Below, piece after piece: positions 41,699 to 52,121 of a DNA stretch of 64,000 bases. The notes below the pieces were generated by a model. The model was not told the origin of the DNA. It did no database searches and saw nothing but the letters and a program-made list of their open reading frames with translations. Each line of letters begins with the position of its first letter. Position 1 is the first letter of the stretch. Source of the stretch: Streptomyces sp. CB02366 (GTDB taxonomy: Bacteria > Actinomycetota > Actinomycetes > Streptomycetales > Streptomycetaceae); assembly GCF_001905905.1 (NCBI RefSeq), contig NZ_LIVT01000008.1, positions 124,001-188,000 of the forward strand. Reading direction: 5' to 3'. A program made the position numbers and the translations under genes.

Positions 41699-44600
41699 GC
41701 GGTCCTCTCCCCTATCCAGCGAGCCAGTTCGAGTGGGCTCAGGGCCGCCACGGGCATGCCTGCGGCCACGAGCTGCCCGGCGACGCCCGTCGAGTAGCGG
41801 GGCCGGCCGGCGTCGTCGAGGCTCGCGCACCCGAGGACGTGGCAGCCGGTGTTCACCAGCGCCCGCACCTCGGCCAGCAGTCCGGCGAGCGGCGCCCCCT
41901 CCTCGAAGTCGCTGATGACGACGACGAGGGTGCGGGAGGGCACCTCGATCAGGCCGCGGGCGTGCCGGAGCCCGGCGGCGATGTGCGTTCCGCCGCCCAC
42001 GCTCACTTCCAGCAGGAGGGAGAGGGGGTCGCGCACATGGCCGGTGAGGTCGACGACCTCGGTGGAGAACGCCAGGAAATGGGTGCTCAGGGTCGGCACT
42101 CCGGCGAGCACGGAGGCGGTCAGCGCGGACCAGATGGTGGAGGCCTCCATCGATCCGGAGACGTCCGTGACCAGGATCAGGCGCCAGTCGGCCGACCGGC
42201 GGGCGCGATTGCGGAAGACCGGCTTGTCGGGAACCACCCGGATCGTGCCGTCGGCCGTCCGGCGGGCGGTGGCCAGATTGGCGTGCAGCGTGCGCGGCAG
42301 GTCGAGCCGTCCGCCGGGGCGGCGGGTGGGCCGGGCCGTCGTCGTACCGGTCAACGCGGGGCGCAGCCGGGTGGCGAGCTGCCGGGTCAGTTCGTCGACC
42401 AGACGGCGCACCAGCGGGCGGAGCGCTGCGAGACGGGCCTCGGGAAGCCCGCCGGCGTACTGCAGGATCGTCCGGAGCAGTTCCACGGAAGGGGTCACGG
42501 CCGCCGGGTCGAGTGCGGCCAGGACGTCCTGGCGTCCTGTCATGGCCGCGGCGGCCAGGACCTCTTCGCGGACGCCGGGGCCGAACAGGGCGGCCAGCTC
42601 CTCGGACCACTCGCGGACGCCGGGGAACGACGGCTCCCGGCCGCCGCCCGCTCCGGAGCCGCCGTGCCCGGGAAGGCCGCCGCGTGAACCCTCGCCGCGG
42701 CCCGCTCCGTAGAGCTCGTCCAGCGCGGTCGCCAGGCGGGCGGCGCCGGACGGCAGCCGGTCGGTGCTCCGGCCGAGCACGAGCCGCCACCGGTCGGCGG
42801 GCGCGAGGGTCCGGGCGGGGGCCGCGCCGGTGGAGGGCGCCGTACCGGGGGCCGCGCCGGGCGGGGGCGCCGCGGTGGAGGCGGCCCGGGCAGGAGGCGC
42901 GGTGGCGGCGGTCTCCTGGGTCGGGGCCGCGGTGCGGGGGGCCGCCCCCGCGGGGTGCGCCGCCCCGGCGGCGGCGGGGCGCGTCGCCGCGGGGCCGCCG
43001 GGCCGAGGCGGGAGGCGGTCGTCGGGGACGGACGCCGTGACGGGAAGGCCGAGAGCGGTCAGGAGCTCACGGGCCGCGAGGTCGGCGGCCGTTCGTCGGG
43101 CCAGCTCCGCCGGGTCGTCCCCGTCGAGGGCGTCCACCCGTTCGCCCAGCCGCTCCTCGACGGTGCCCAGCAGGCGGTCCCGGGCGGCCGGGCTCAGGGC
43201 GTCGAAGCCGCCGCGCAGGGCGGGGAGCCGGGCCAGGAACGCGGAGTCGTCCAGCTCGACCACCCGTTCCAGCAACGGGTCCAGGGCTGCCACGCCGACG
43301 CTCAGGAGCGGGCCCGCGACCGTCAGGACGCCGGTGAGGCGCGCGGTGAGCGTGGTCCGGGAGGCGCCGTCCACGGCTCCGTCCACCCAGGAGGCGACGC
43401 GCTCCCCGAACGCCTCGGCCTCTTCGTGTCCGGTGAGCACCCTGACCGCTCCGGCGGCGGCGGCGATCAGCGGGGCGCCCTCGGCGGCCAGTCGGGCGAG
43501 GGCGTCGGTGAGCCGTATGCCGCCCAGCCGGTCGGCCCGCTGCGCCAGTTCGAGCAGAGCGCGGGCGTCCTCGGGCTTCTCGGAACCGGTCAGGCCGTCG
43601 ATCTGGCGCACCGCGGCGGCGGTCAGCAGCTCCGCCGCGTGCGCGGTGCGGGCGGCCCGTGCGGTGTCGACGGGGGCCAGGACCGCAGGAGTGTCCCCAC
43701 CGCCCGGGACCGCAGGGCCGTCGGACGGGTCCGCAGGGCCGTCGGGCCGGGCCGCGGAGCCTTCGGACCGGTCTGTGGAGTCTGTGGAGTCTTCGGGCGC
43801 GGTCAGGCCCGGCAGATGGCCCGCCTCGATGCGGTCCAGCAGATCGAGCCCGGCGAGGAGTTCGGGGAGGGTGCCGCCGGCCGGGAGAACGGCCGCCAGT
43901 TCGGTCAGGCGTTCGTCGGCCGGGGCCGGCAGCCCGCACGCGGCGGCCTCCGCGAGACCGCGGACGACCTGGGCGGCCGTCGGGCCGCCCGCCGCACGCT
44001 CAGCCGCGTGACGCTGCCGCAGCACGCCCTCGGCCGCCTGGGCCGGGGTGACGCCGCGGGCCCCGGCCGCGGTGAGCATCGCGGCCGTCGCCGGGGTCCA
44101 CCGCACCTGCCAGCGTGTCGTCAGCCCTTCACCGCCCGCCGCCCCGGCCACCCCCTGCTCCTGGGCGTAAGGGATGCCGCACACCGTCAGTCTGCGCAGC
44201 AGCAGTTCGCGGCGGCGGTCCAGGGTGGAGCGCGCGGGGTCGAGTCGCAGGTCGCGCGGTGTCCTCTCGTGCGCGTCCCCCGGCCCGGGGAGCCCGAGCG
44301 CCGCGGTCTCGGCCTCGACGGCGGGGCAGAGTCCGCCGCGGGGGGCGGCGGGCGCCGGTCGTCCGGTACGGGCTCCGACGAGCACGCGTTCGAGGGCCTG
44401 GGCCACGGCGCGACCCGTGCCGTAGGTCTCACCGCGCCCCAGCACCGTCTGCACGGCCTCCAGGAGTTCCCCGCGGCCCGGCGCGGGCAGGCCGCGCAGG
44501 CGGGCCAGGTCGCCGGCGACCCGCACGACCTCCCTGCCGTCCGCCGGACCATAGGGGTGACCCTGTTCGCGCAGAGCGGCGCAGAGGCGCACCGCGGTGC

Positions 44601-45699
44601 GGATCAACGCCTCGTGCACCGCGGCCGGATCCCCGGCCGCCTCCAGGACGATGTGCTGCCACTCCGGATCCCGGATGCCGGCGGGGTAGCCGGACCGCGA
44701 GTCGAGCAGCGGGTACGTGTAGGGGATGAGGGAGACCGTGCAGTCCCCCGCCCCCGCGGCGTCCCCGGCACGGCCGGCCGGGCCCGGCCCCCCTGCGGCC
44801 CCGGCAGCTCCGGCAGCCCTGGCGGCCTCCGTGGCCGACGGAAGCAGCGCCGGGGTGTGGAAGGCGCCCACCACGACGGCCGGCCTCCGACCGCTCGCCA
44901 GGGCCTCGGCGAGGTGTCCGCGCATGCACGCCTCGCGCGCCAGGTCCGTGCCGTGCACCCCGCCGCGCGCCTCGGCCTCGTAGCGCAGCGCCCAGCCGGT
45001 GAGCAGGGCGGCACGGCGGAGGGCCTCGGGCGTCGAACCGGGTGCGTGGGCCTCCACCAACCGGTCCCACAGGTCGTCCCCGTCCCGGCCGGTGAGCCGG
45101 GACCTGAGCGCGGCGGACAGTCCGTGCCCCTCCCCCGGCACGGGTGCGGAGGCGGCCCCGGGGACGGGTGCGGGGACGCCGTCCCCCTCCGCCCACGCCC
45201 GGTCGGCCAGGGGCAGGTCGCAGGCCACGGCGGGAACGCCGTTTCTCGCGGCCCAGCGCAGAGCGACCAGTTCGGGTGAGAAGTCCGCGAACGGGTAGAA
45301 GGCCGGGCCCCGTTCGCCCGCCGGACCGGCTCCGGGCCCGTACGCGGGCACGGCGGCCAGCGCCACCGGGGCCTCGGTCTCCTCGTGGGCGAGCCAGCCC
45401 AGCCAGGGCTGGAACTCGGCGGGCAGTTCGACGAGGAGGACGTCGGGGGCCGCCGCGTCCAGCAGTGCCGGCAAGGCGGCCGCCAACGACGGCGCGTGGT
45501 GGCGCACCCCGATCAGGAACGGCGAGCCGGGGCCGGCCTCCGCGAGGGCCTCCACCGCGGCTTCGGAGGTGGCCGGTCCGCCCGCCGGGCCCGGCGCGGG
45601 GGCGGCGGCCCGCGCGCCGGAGGCGGGCGACGTCTCGCGGGCGGCGCCCGAGCCCGCCCTCGGCCCCGGGCCCTGCCCGGGAATGGTCGACTCGGTCAT
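41695..45699 (-). CDS. DUF5682-VWA fusion protein (YehM+YehP), operon gene 4
   Basis: The 1334-residue protein begins with a DUF5682 region (FLIGVRHHAPSLAAALPALL; VLLVELPAEFQPWLGWLAHE; AVVVGAFHTPALLPS) and ends with a von Willebrand A domain: LILVTDVSGSMEAS (MIDAS DxSxS), VGGGTHIAAGLRHARG and TLVVVISDFEEGAPL. Between lies a Pro/Ala-rich linker (about residues 890-960). E. coli encodes these as separate YehM and YehP; fusion implies they act as one unit. MoxR ATPases work with VWA partners, and the MoxR gene is 3 bp upstream. Confidence 0.9.
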   Translation of the reverse strand: MTESTIPGQGPGPRAGSGAARETSPASGARAAAPAPGPAGGPATSEAAVEALAEAGPGSPFLIGVRHHAPSLAAALPALLDAAAPDVLLVELPAEFQPWLGWLAHEETEAPVALAAVPAYGPGAGPAGERGPAFYPFADFSPELVALRWAARNGVPAVACDLPLADRAWAEGDGVPAPVPGAASAPVPGEGHGLSAALRSRLTGRDGDDLWDRLVEAHAPGSTPEALRRAALLTGWALRYEAEARGGVHGTDLAREACMRGHLAEALASGRRPAVVVGAFHTPALLPSATEAARAAGAAGAAGGPGPAGRAGDAAGAGDCTVSLIPYTYPLLDSRSGYPAGIRDPEWQHIVLEAAGDPAAVHEALIRTAVRLCAALREQGHPYGPADGREVVRVAGDLARLRGLPAPGRGELLEAVQTVLGRGETYGTGRAVAQALERVLVGARTGRPAPAAPRGGLCPAVEAETAALGLPGPGDAHERTPRDLRLDPARSTLDRRRELLLRRLTVCGIPYAQEQGVAGAAGGEGLTTRWQVRWTPATAAMLTAAGARGVTPAQAAEGVLRQRHAAERAAGGPTAAQVVRGLAEAAACGLPAPADERLTELAAVLPAGGTLPELLAGLDLLDRIEAGHLPGLTAPEDSTDSTDRSEGSAARPDGPADPSDGPAVPGGGDTPAVLAPVDTARAARTAHAAELLTAAAVRQIDGLTGSEKPEDARALLELAQRADRLGGIRLTDALARLAAEGAPLIAAAAGAVRVLTGHEEAEAFGERVASWVDGAVDGASRTTLTARLTGVLTVAGPLLSVGVAALDPLLERVVELDDSAFLARLPALRGGFDALSPAARDRLLGTVEERLGERVDALDGDDPAELARRTAADLAARELLTALGLPVTASVPDDRLPPRPGGPAATRPAAAGAAHPAGAAPRTAAPTQETAATAPPARAASTAAPPPGAAPGTAPSTGAAPARTLAPADRWRLVLGRSTDRLPSGAARLATALDELYGAGRGEGSRGGLPGHGGSGAGGGREPSFPGVREWSEELAALFGPGVREEVLAAAAMTGRQDVLAALDPAAVTPSVELLRTILQYAGGLPEARLAALRPLVRRLVDELTRQLATRLRPALTGTTTARPTRRPGGRLDLPRTLHANLATARRTADGTIRVVPDKPVFRNRARRSADWRLILVTDVSGSMEASTIWSALTASVLAGVPTLSTHFLAFSTEVVDLTGHVRDPLSLLLEVSVGGGTHIAAGLRHARGLIEVPSRTLVVVISDFEEGAPLAGLLAEVRALVNTGCHVLGCASLDDAGRPRYSTGVAGQLVAAGMPVAALSPLELARWIGERTA

Positions 45700-45702
45700 C
45701 CG

Positions 45703-46926
45703 TCAGCTCTCCAGCACCGAGCGCAGGTCCCACAGGGCGCGCCAGGTGGCCGAACCCTGCTCCGCCCGCCTGCGCACCGGCCCGTCCCAGTACCCCAGCA
45801 GCCGTGCCGCGTCGGCGGGGTCGTCCTTGCGGACGACGCCGAGCAGGTGGCCGGGGAGCAGGGAGAGCACGTCCCGGTCGCCGGGGAAATACGCCGCGGC
45901 CAGGCCCAGGGCGCCCGCGACGGAGACCGCCTCCGCCGTGCTCATCACCGTGGAGGGGCGCTCGACCTCCCAGCCCTCCGCGGAACGGCCCTCACGCAGG
46001 TCCCGGAAAGCGGTGACCAGGGCTTCGAGCACCGCGTCGTCCACCTGGTAGGCCGCGCCCACGCGTTCGACCGCGGCCCGCGACTGGCTCCGGACGAGCG
46101 CGGTCTCGGCGTCCACGTCCCCGATGGGCCCCACGGTCTCGAAGTTGAAGCGCCGCTTCAGCGCCGCGGACATCTCCGAGACGCCCTTGTCCCGGAGGTT
46201 GGCGGTGGCGATGAGGGTGAAGCCGGGGGCGGCGTGCACCTGGGCGCCCTCGCCGCCTGCGAGTTCGGGCACGGCGATCCGCCGCTCGGAGAGCAGGGAG
46301 ACGAGGGCGTCCTGGACCTCCGGCAGGCAGCGGGTGACCTCCTCGACGCGGGCGACGGCCCCCCGGGTCATGGCGGCGAGGACCGGTGAGGGCACCAGGG
46401 CCTGCTCGGTGGGTCCCTGGGCGAGCAGCAGCGCGTAGTTCCAGCCGTACTTGAGCTGGTCCTCGGTGGTGCCCGCGGTGCCCTGCACGGTGAGCGCGCT
46501 GGTCCCGCAGACGGCCGCCGACAGCAGCTCGGAGAGCATGGACTTGGCGGTGCCGGGCTCCCCCACGAGAAGGAGCCCGCGTTCCCCGGCGAGGGTGACC
46601 ACGCACCGTTCGACCAGGGCGCGCTCGCCGACGAACTTCTGCTCGATCACCAGACGGCGCGGCACTCCGGCTGCGGGGCGGGCCCCCTTGGGCAGGCTCA
46701 GTGCGTCGCCCGAGCTGCCCATCACGAAGGTGACGACGGCACGGGGGGTGAGCAGCCAGCCGGGCGGACGGGGTCCGGAGTCGTGGGCGGCGAGGAAGGC
46801 CAGCTCGGTGGCGTAGCGGTCCTCGGGCGGCGTGATCTGCCGCGGCGGGCGGCCGGGCGCCGTCGCTCGGTCCGGCAGACCTCGCGTGGTGGTGCTATCC
46901 GAGGTGGTCGTGGTGTCGTTCGTCAT
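45703..46926 (-). CDS. MoxR-family AAA+ ATPase (YehL-like), operon gene 3
   Basis: The 407-residue ATPase has Walker A LLLVGEPGTAKSMLSELL, a Walker B region ARVEEVTRCLPEVQDAL in which the usual DE reads EE, the LLSERRIAVPE segment, sensor-1 FTLIATANLRDKGVSEM and arginine finger SAALKRRFNFE. MoxR proteins are chaperone-like remodelers paired with VWA proteins. The ATG overlaps the giant DUF4132 stop. The likely role is to remodel the DUF4132 or VWA partners. Confidence 0.93.
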   Translation of the reverse strand: MTNDTTTTSDSTTTRGLPDRATAPGRPPRQITPPEDRYATELAFLAAHDSGPRPPGWLLTPRAVVTFVMGSSGDALSLPKGARPAAGVPRRLVIEQKFVGERALVERCVVTLAGERGLLLVGEPGTAKSMLSELLSAAVCGTSALTVQGTAGTTEDQLKYGWNYALLLAQGPTEQALVPSPVLAAMTRGAVARVEEVTRCLPEVQDALVSLLSERRIAVPELAGGEGAQVHAAPGFTLIATANLRDKGVSEMSAALKRRFNFETVGPIGDVDAETALVRSQSRAAVERVGAAYQVDDAVLEALVTAFRDLREGRSAEGWEVERPSTVMSTAEAVSVAGALGLAAAYFPGDRDVLSLLPGHLLGVVRKDDPADAARLLGYWDGPVRRRAEQGSATWRALWDLRSVLES

Positions 46927-49900
46927 CGACGGCGGCCCTTCCGGGTGGCGCGGGTGTCCAGTTCTTCGAAGGCGGGGGCGTCGCCGCCCCGGACCCGCTC
47001 CCAGGCGGCTGCGAACAGCGCGGGCACGGGGATGTGAGGCAGGGTGCGGGCGGATCCCGCCACGGGGTACAGGCTTTCCTTCCAGGTCTCCAGCGGCAGC
47101 CCGGGGGCGCCGCGTTCCAGCCAGCCGCAGGGCAGGAAGAGGGTGCGGCCGGCGCGGGAGCGCTTCGCCTCCACGACGAGGTCGGTGGCGGCGAGTTCCG
47201 CGCGGGCCTTCTTGATCCGTGCCGGCTTCCACTCGGTCCAGCGGACGCAGTTGCGGTCCGTGGGGTCGGGCAGGGCGAGCAGCATCAGGTAGAGCGCGGC
47301 GGCGTCGGCGCTCAGGGCGAGGGCGCCGGCGGCCTCGGCCACCAGGTCCGGCACCGTACGGGTCGGGTCCTGGGCCGGGTGGTGCGGGGAGCCGTCCGGT
47401 GCGCCCGCCGCGGCCAGGGCGTCGGTCTCCCGGCCCAGCAGGGAGCGCAGGGCGTGGAGGTCGCCGGTGGCATGGGAGCTGACGATGCCCTCGATCAGGC
47501 CGAACGCCGGATCGTCGGGGCCTTCGAGTCCGGCCGGGCGGATCAGCAGTTTCTCTCTGTTGCCGTAACCGGGGCCGAGGAGCAGCGCGGCGCCGGCCCT
47601 GACCAGTCCGTCCGCCTCGGCTCCGCCGGACTCGGGGAGCCCGTGGGCGGCGCGGACGGCGGGGGCGACCGACCCCCCCGAGTCGCTCCAGTCCAGGCCG
47701 AGGTCCAGCACCAGTCCGGGGTCGGCGAGGCGGCTGCGCAGGGCCGCGAGGCCGACGGGCAGGTGGGCCCGCAGGGGGTGCCCGTGCGGCAGCGTGTACG
47801 CGAGGGTGCGCAGGGCGGTCAGGGCGCCCGAGATCCCGCCGCGTGCGCTCACGCGGCGGAGGGTGGGACGGTCGCCGCCCTCCGGTACGGGGGCGCCGTG
47901 GGCGAGCCAGTTCCGGGAGCCCGCGTTGAGGATCAGGTCGACCGAGGAGGCCGAGGCCCCGGTGAGGTCGAGGTCCAGTTCCTCGGGCACGCGGACGAGG
48001 GAGCCGAGGCGTTCCCGCCAGGCTTCGGCGGCGGCCGGGACGTCGGGGCCCGTGGACCACAGCTCGGCCGGGTCCGCGGGCAGCAGCGCCCGGAGCACGG
48101 CGTGCCGGTCGTCGCGGGGCAGGGCGTCCAGCCGCTCCTGGGCGGCTTCGAAGGCGCGGGTCTTCGCACCGAGCAGGGCCAGCGCCTCGGCGCCGGGCTC
48201 CTCGACGGCCGCCGACAGCAGCGCGGTGGCCTGGAGGGGGCCGATCCCGGTGGCCGTGTGGAACGCCTCGGCGGCTTCCGGACGCCAGGGGGCCGGGCCC
48301 TTCTCCCGTACCAGGGCGGTGAGCCGGGTCAGCCGGTCGCGGGCGATGCCCTGCCGGTAGACGTGCTCGCGATCGAGGGTGAAGCCGGGGACGGGACCGA
48401 AGGCTCCGGTCGGGTCGTGGTCCAGGGCGAGCCAGTGGGCCGCGTCGTCCCGCGAGTTGCGGCCCTGGTCGGCGATGATCACGACGGTGCGGGGGCCCTT
48501 GCGCAGTACCTGGCCGAGGCGGTGCACGGCTTCGGGGCGACCCGTCCGCCCGGGGGCCGCCGTGTCGAGCGGTTCGACGAGCACCACCCTGCGGACCGTG
48601 CCGGCCGGGTCGGCCAGCGGACCGGCCGCCAACGCTTCCAGCAGGACGAGGAGTCCGGCGCGGTGGCCGGGGAGGGTCGCCTCGGAGGCGGCTCGGTAAG
48701 CCAGTTCGGGCAGCTTGTCGAGGAGGGGGGCCCAGGCGGGGGAATCGCCGGGCACCGTGTACTCGTCGCGCCGCCAGCCGTCCACGGGGGTGAAGGGGAC
48801 CTTCGACGGCGGGGGCGGGCCGAACGCCGGTTCACCGCCGAGGACGTGGTTGACGGCGAGGATCTGCCGGATCGCCGTCCACCGGCTGCCGCCTCCCCAC
48901 CAGGAGCCGCGCATCTGCTCGGAGCCCCAGGCGGTGGCGGCCCGCAGGGTCGTGTCGTCGCCGTGCTCGGGCTCGTGGTCGAAGAACATGCCCTTGGTGC
49001 GTGCGGTGTGCTGGGGCGTGGCGGGCTGCGCGGGTGCGGGCGGGTCCAGGTACCGGATGACCTCGACGGCCCGGTCCACCGCGTTCCACGCGACCGCGGT
49101 GACGCCGGTGAGGAGCCGTTCGTCGGACACCTCGGGCAGGACCCGGGCGACGGCCTCCTCGCTCATCTCCCACGCCGAGGGCCCGGTGTACTTCTCGACG
49201 GCCCGGGATTCCCGCGCGTGCTGGACGACCGCGGCGGCGACCGCGTCGAACAGTTCCTGGCCACGGTCGTCGGTCAGCTTCCGCAGGGCGGCGGAGCCCT
49301 GTTCGTCCCTCGGGCGCAGGGCGTGCCAGTAGGCGACGGGAGGTACGTAGGGGGTGCCCGCCGCGTCGCCCCCGCCGGAGGAGTCGGTGCCGACGGACCA
49401 CAGGCAGGCGGTGCCGTCGGTGTCCGCCGGGTGTACTTCGACGGAGCGGTGGCGCAGGGCCGCCACGGTCCGTGACCCGCCGGGCAGGGTGAGGGCGCCG
49501 AGCGGTACCGCGACGGTTCCGTCGGGCAACGGGTGGGGCAGGGCGACCGTGTGGCCGTCGGGGGCGCCGGCGACGGTCCGGGAGCCGTCCGCGGGGGCTG
49601 CGGCACCGGGCTCGGTGGCGGTGCGGCGGACCCACCGGCCGAGGATCGTGCCGTCCGTGCCGAACGGGGTGGCCTCCAGGCCGGGCTGGAGGGGCAGCAC
49701 CTGGCAGTGCTCGGCGAGGAGCCGGGTGCCGTCCTGGATTCCGGAGCGGAGGAAGGCGGGGAGGGACGCGCGGCCGTGTGTGCCGGTGGCCGGGTCGTAC
49801 TCCAGCCACACCGGCCGGGTGCCCTGGTGGCCCTCCCGCCAGAGGCCGGCGCCGTCGGAGAGGACGGCGCGCTGGGGCGGGAGGGTGGTGTCGCCCGCGT

Positions 49901-52121
49901 GCAGGGCCTTGCCGCCCGTGGCGCGGCCGCCGCCGGGCAGCGGCACGGAGACCTCGTCCGAGAGGCTGGGGCGGCCCCAGCGGGGGACCTGGTCGCCGCC
50001 GACGGGGAACACCTCGGCGGGGCGGTGCGACCAGTAGCCGCGCTGCTTGTCGTCCTCCCACCAGATCACCAGCAGTTCGCCGTCGACGTAGCGGAAGGCG
50101 GGTGTCCGCCACTGGTCGGTGGCGGGGGGCAGCCGCAGGGTGTGCCGCAGCAGCACGCCTTCCGGGCCGACGACGACGGCCCTCTCCTGCGTGTTCAGGA
50201 TCAGCGCGGGCCACGCACCGGTGACACCGACGTTCTGCGACCGGTTGTTGCGCCCCCGCGACGCGGCGGCGGCCTCGGAGGCCAGTTCGTCGTAGGTCTC
50301 GTCGAGCGCGGGCCAGCCCAGTTCGTCGAAGACGCCGGTGCGCAGGGTGGAGACGAGCAGCGGCACGACGTCGTGCCGCTCCAGGAGGCGCGCGGCCTCG
50401 GGGGCGACGTCCGAGATGACCGAGCGGAACGGTGAGAGCTTGTTGAAGGCCAGGCGCAGTCCGGGGATGCCTCGCGCGGAGGTGTACTCCTCGGCGCAGC
50501 CGGTGAGCCATTCGCGCAGGAGGCCGGAGAGCACCGGGTGTGCGGCCAGCTTCGCCATACCGACGTCGCTCAGCCGCTGGCCGCGGCTGTTGCCGAGGCC
50601 GCCGACGGTCCGGCGCAGGAGGTCGCGGAAGTCCGGGTGGCCGGCGACGGCGGCGAGGTCGCGGCGTCCCGGTGCGTCGTCGGCGAGCCAGTCGGCCAGC
50701 GCGAAGCCGTGCGACCGCGTGCGGCCCTGGGGCGCGCCCTCCTCGTCCGGCTCGGCCACGGGAACTCCGGCGGCGAGGAAGAGGTCGAGGAGGTCCAGGT
50801 CGGCGGTGCGCCGCCAGCGGCCCTGGAACAGGTCGACGGGGCGTCCGTCGGCGCGCAGCCGGTCCGCCATCCGGGCGGCCAGGTCCAGGGTGCGCGGGCT
50901 GCGGCCCGAGGTGGCCCGGCTGCGCTGCCGGTACGCCTCCCAGCGGGCGAGCCAGTCCGCCGGGGAGACGGAGGCGTCGGGGGCGGGGGAACCGGGGGCG
51001 GCCGGGTCCGGAGCACCCGGGAGGGCGGTCAGCAGTTCCTCGGCGCCGGACTCGGCCAGCAGCGCGAGCCAGCCGGATTCGCCGTCCGCGGCCCCGCCGT
51101 CCTCGCTGAAGGTCTCCGGGAAGAACCCGAGGAGCCGGGTCCGGACGGACGCGTCCGCCCGGGCGAGGGCGGTGAGCGCCGGACCGTAGGTCGCCCAGAA
51201 CGAGGCGGGAGCCCGGACGACGCCGGGAGAGCCGATCAGGTCGGCCACCAGTTCGCGTTCGGCGCTCTCGCGGTCCAGCCCGGCGGCCTTGACCAGGGTG
51301 CGTACGTCCTGCGGCAGCGCCGCGTAGGGCGGCATGCCGGCCGCGCAGCGCTCGACCAGCAGGCGGCGGAACTGCGCCCAGGCGTCCACCGGCGCGAGCC
51401 GGGCCACCAGGTCGCGCACGTACTGCCGCAGCGCCTTGACGGTCAGCGCGCCGGCGAGGGCGAACTCCAGGAAGACGGCGCGCTGCCGGTCCTCGTCCAC
51501 GACCAGGCCGTGGACCCGCTCGGCCTCACGGGCCTTGCCGAAGAAGGAGGCGGCGTAGGTGGCGTTCTCGGCCTGGAGGAAGAGGCGCGCCACCTGCTCG
51601 TAGTAGGTGGGGAGGAAGTGCGGCACGGCCCGGCCGAGGCGGGCGCCGAGCTCGTCGAAGCCCTCCTTGGCCGCACCGGCACGGGTCTTGGCCTGCCGGC
51701 CCAGCCGCTCGATGTCCTTGACCAGGGCGAGGGCGTGGTGCCCGTTGGCCGGGTCGTTGACCAGGGCCCAGGCAGGGAAGCCCAGCGTCTCGCGGCGGAC
51801 CTGTCCCACCACGGGGGCCTCCGGGGCCCGGGCCAGTCCCAGGAACTCCAGGGCCAGGTCCTCGGCCTCGCCCAGCGTGCCCGGCACGAGCCGGACCACC
51901 GGGCGGGCCCCGAGGGCGGTGTGCGTGTAGGTGCGGGCGGTCAGCGTGTCGGCGTCGTCCCGGTCGGTGGTGCCGGCCGGGAGGACCGCGCCCGCGTCCA
52001 GCAGGGTCGCCGCGCGGACCTCGGCGGCGCGGGCGGAGGCGCCGGGGCCCCGGTTCTGGTCGGGAAGGGGCGCCGGGGCCGCTGCCGCCGTGTTCGCTGC
52101 GGTGTTCGTCGTGGTGCTCAT
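46923..52121 (-). CDS. giant DUF4132-family protein (YehI/MolR-like), operon gene 2
   Basis: The 1732-residue protein is mostly helical without membrane segments or a signal peptide. The central region has YRQRSRATSGRSPRTLDLAA and LRKLTDDRGQELFDAVAAAV, and the C-terminus RTLFLPCGWLERGAPGLPLE then a basic TRKGRRR end. It corresponds to the large DUF4132-type protein (YehI/MolR in E. coli), whose function is unknown; early links to molybdate regulation are not well supported. It is coupled at both ends. Its size suggests a scaffold or sensor. Confidence 0.8.
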   Translation of the reverse strand: MSTTTNTAANTAAAAPAPLPDQNRGPGASARAAEVRAATLLDAGAVLPAGTTDRDDADTLTARTYTHTALGARPVVRLVPGTLGEAEDLALEFLGLARAPEAPVVGQVRRETLGFPAWALVNDPANGHHALALVKDIERLGRQAKTRAGAAKEGFDELGARLGRAVPHFLPTYYEQVARLFLQAENATYAASFFGKAREAERVHGLVVDEDRQRAVFLEFALAGALTVKALRQYVRDLVARLAPVDAWAQFRRLLVERCAAGMPPYAALPQDVRTLVKAAGLDRESAERELVADLIGSPGVVRAPASFWATYGPALTALARADASVRTRLLGFFPETFSEDGGAADGESGWLALLAESGAEELLTALPGAPDPAAPGSPAPDASVSPADWLARWEAYRQRSRATSGRSPRTLDLAARMADRLRADGRPVDLFQGRWRRTADLDLLDLFLAAGVPVAEPDEEGAPQGRTRSHGFALADWLADDAPGRRDLAAVAGHPDFRDLLRRTVGGLGNSRGQRLSDVGMAKLAAHPVLSGLLREWLTGCAEEYTSARGIPGLRLAFNKLSPFRSVISDVAPEAARLLERHDVVPLLVSTLRTGVFDELGWPALDETYDELASEAAAASRGRNNRSQNVGVTGAWPALILNTQERAVVVGPEGVLLRHTLRLPPATDQWRTPAFRYVDGELLVIWWEDDKQRGYWSHRPAEVFPVGGDQVPRWGRPSLSDEVSVPLPGGGRATGGKALHAGDTTLPPQRAVLSDGAGLWREGHQGTRPVWLEYDPATGTHGRASLPAFLRSGIQDGTRLLAEHCQVLPLQPGLEATPFGTDGTILGRWVRRTATEPGAAAPADGSRTVAGAPDGHTVALPHPLPDGTVAVPLGALTLPGGSRTVAALRHRSVEVHPADTDGTACLWSVGTDSSGGGDAAGTPYVPPVAYWHALRPRDEQGSAALRKLTDDRGQELFDAVAAAVVQHARESRAVEKYTGPSAWEMSEEAVARVLPEVSDERLLTGVTAVAWNAVDRAVEVIRYLDPPAPAQPATPQHTARTKGMFFDHEPEHGDDTTLRAATAWGSEQMRGSWWGGGSRWTAIRQILAVNHVLGGEPAFGPPPPSKVPFTPVDGWRRDEYTVPGDSPAWAPLLDKLPELAYRAASEATLPGHRAGLLVLLEALAAGPLADPAGTVRRVVLVEPLDTAAPGRTGRPEAVHRLGQVLRKGPRTVVIIADQGRNSRDDAAHWLALDHDPTGAFGPVPGFTLDREHVYRQGIARDRLTRLTALVREKGPAPWRPEAAEAFHTATGIGPLQATALLSAAVEEPGAEALALLGAKTRAFEAAQERLDALPRDDRHAVLRALLPADPAELWSTGPDVPAAAEAWRERLGSLVRVPEELDLDLTGASASSVDLILNAGSRNWLAHGAPVPEGGDRPTLRRVSARGGISGALTALRTLAYTLPHGHPLRAHLPVGLAALRSRLADPGLVLDLGLDWSDSGGSVAPAVRAAHGLPESGGAEADGLVRAGAALLLGPGYGNREKLLIRPAGLEGPDDPAFGLIEGIVSSHATGDLHALRSLLGRETDALAAAGAPDGSPHHPAQDPTRTVPDLVAEAAGALALSADAAALYLMLLALPDPTDRNCVRWTEWKPARIKKARAELAATDLVVEAKRSRAGRTLFLPCGWLERGAPGLPLETWKESLYPVAGSARTLPHIPVPALFAAAWERVRGGDAPAFEELDTRATRKGRRR

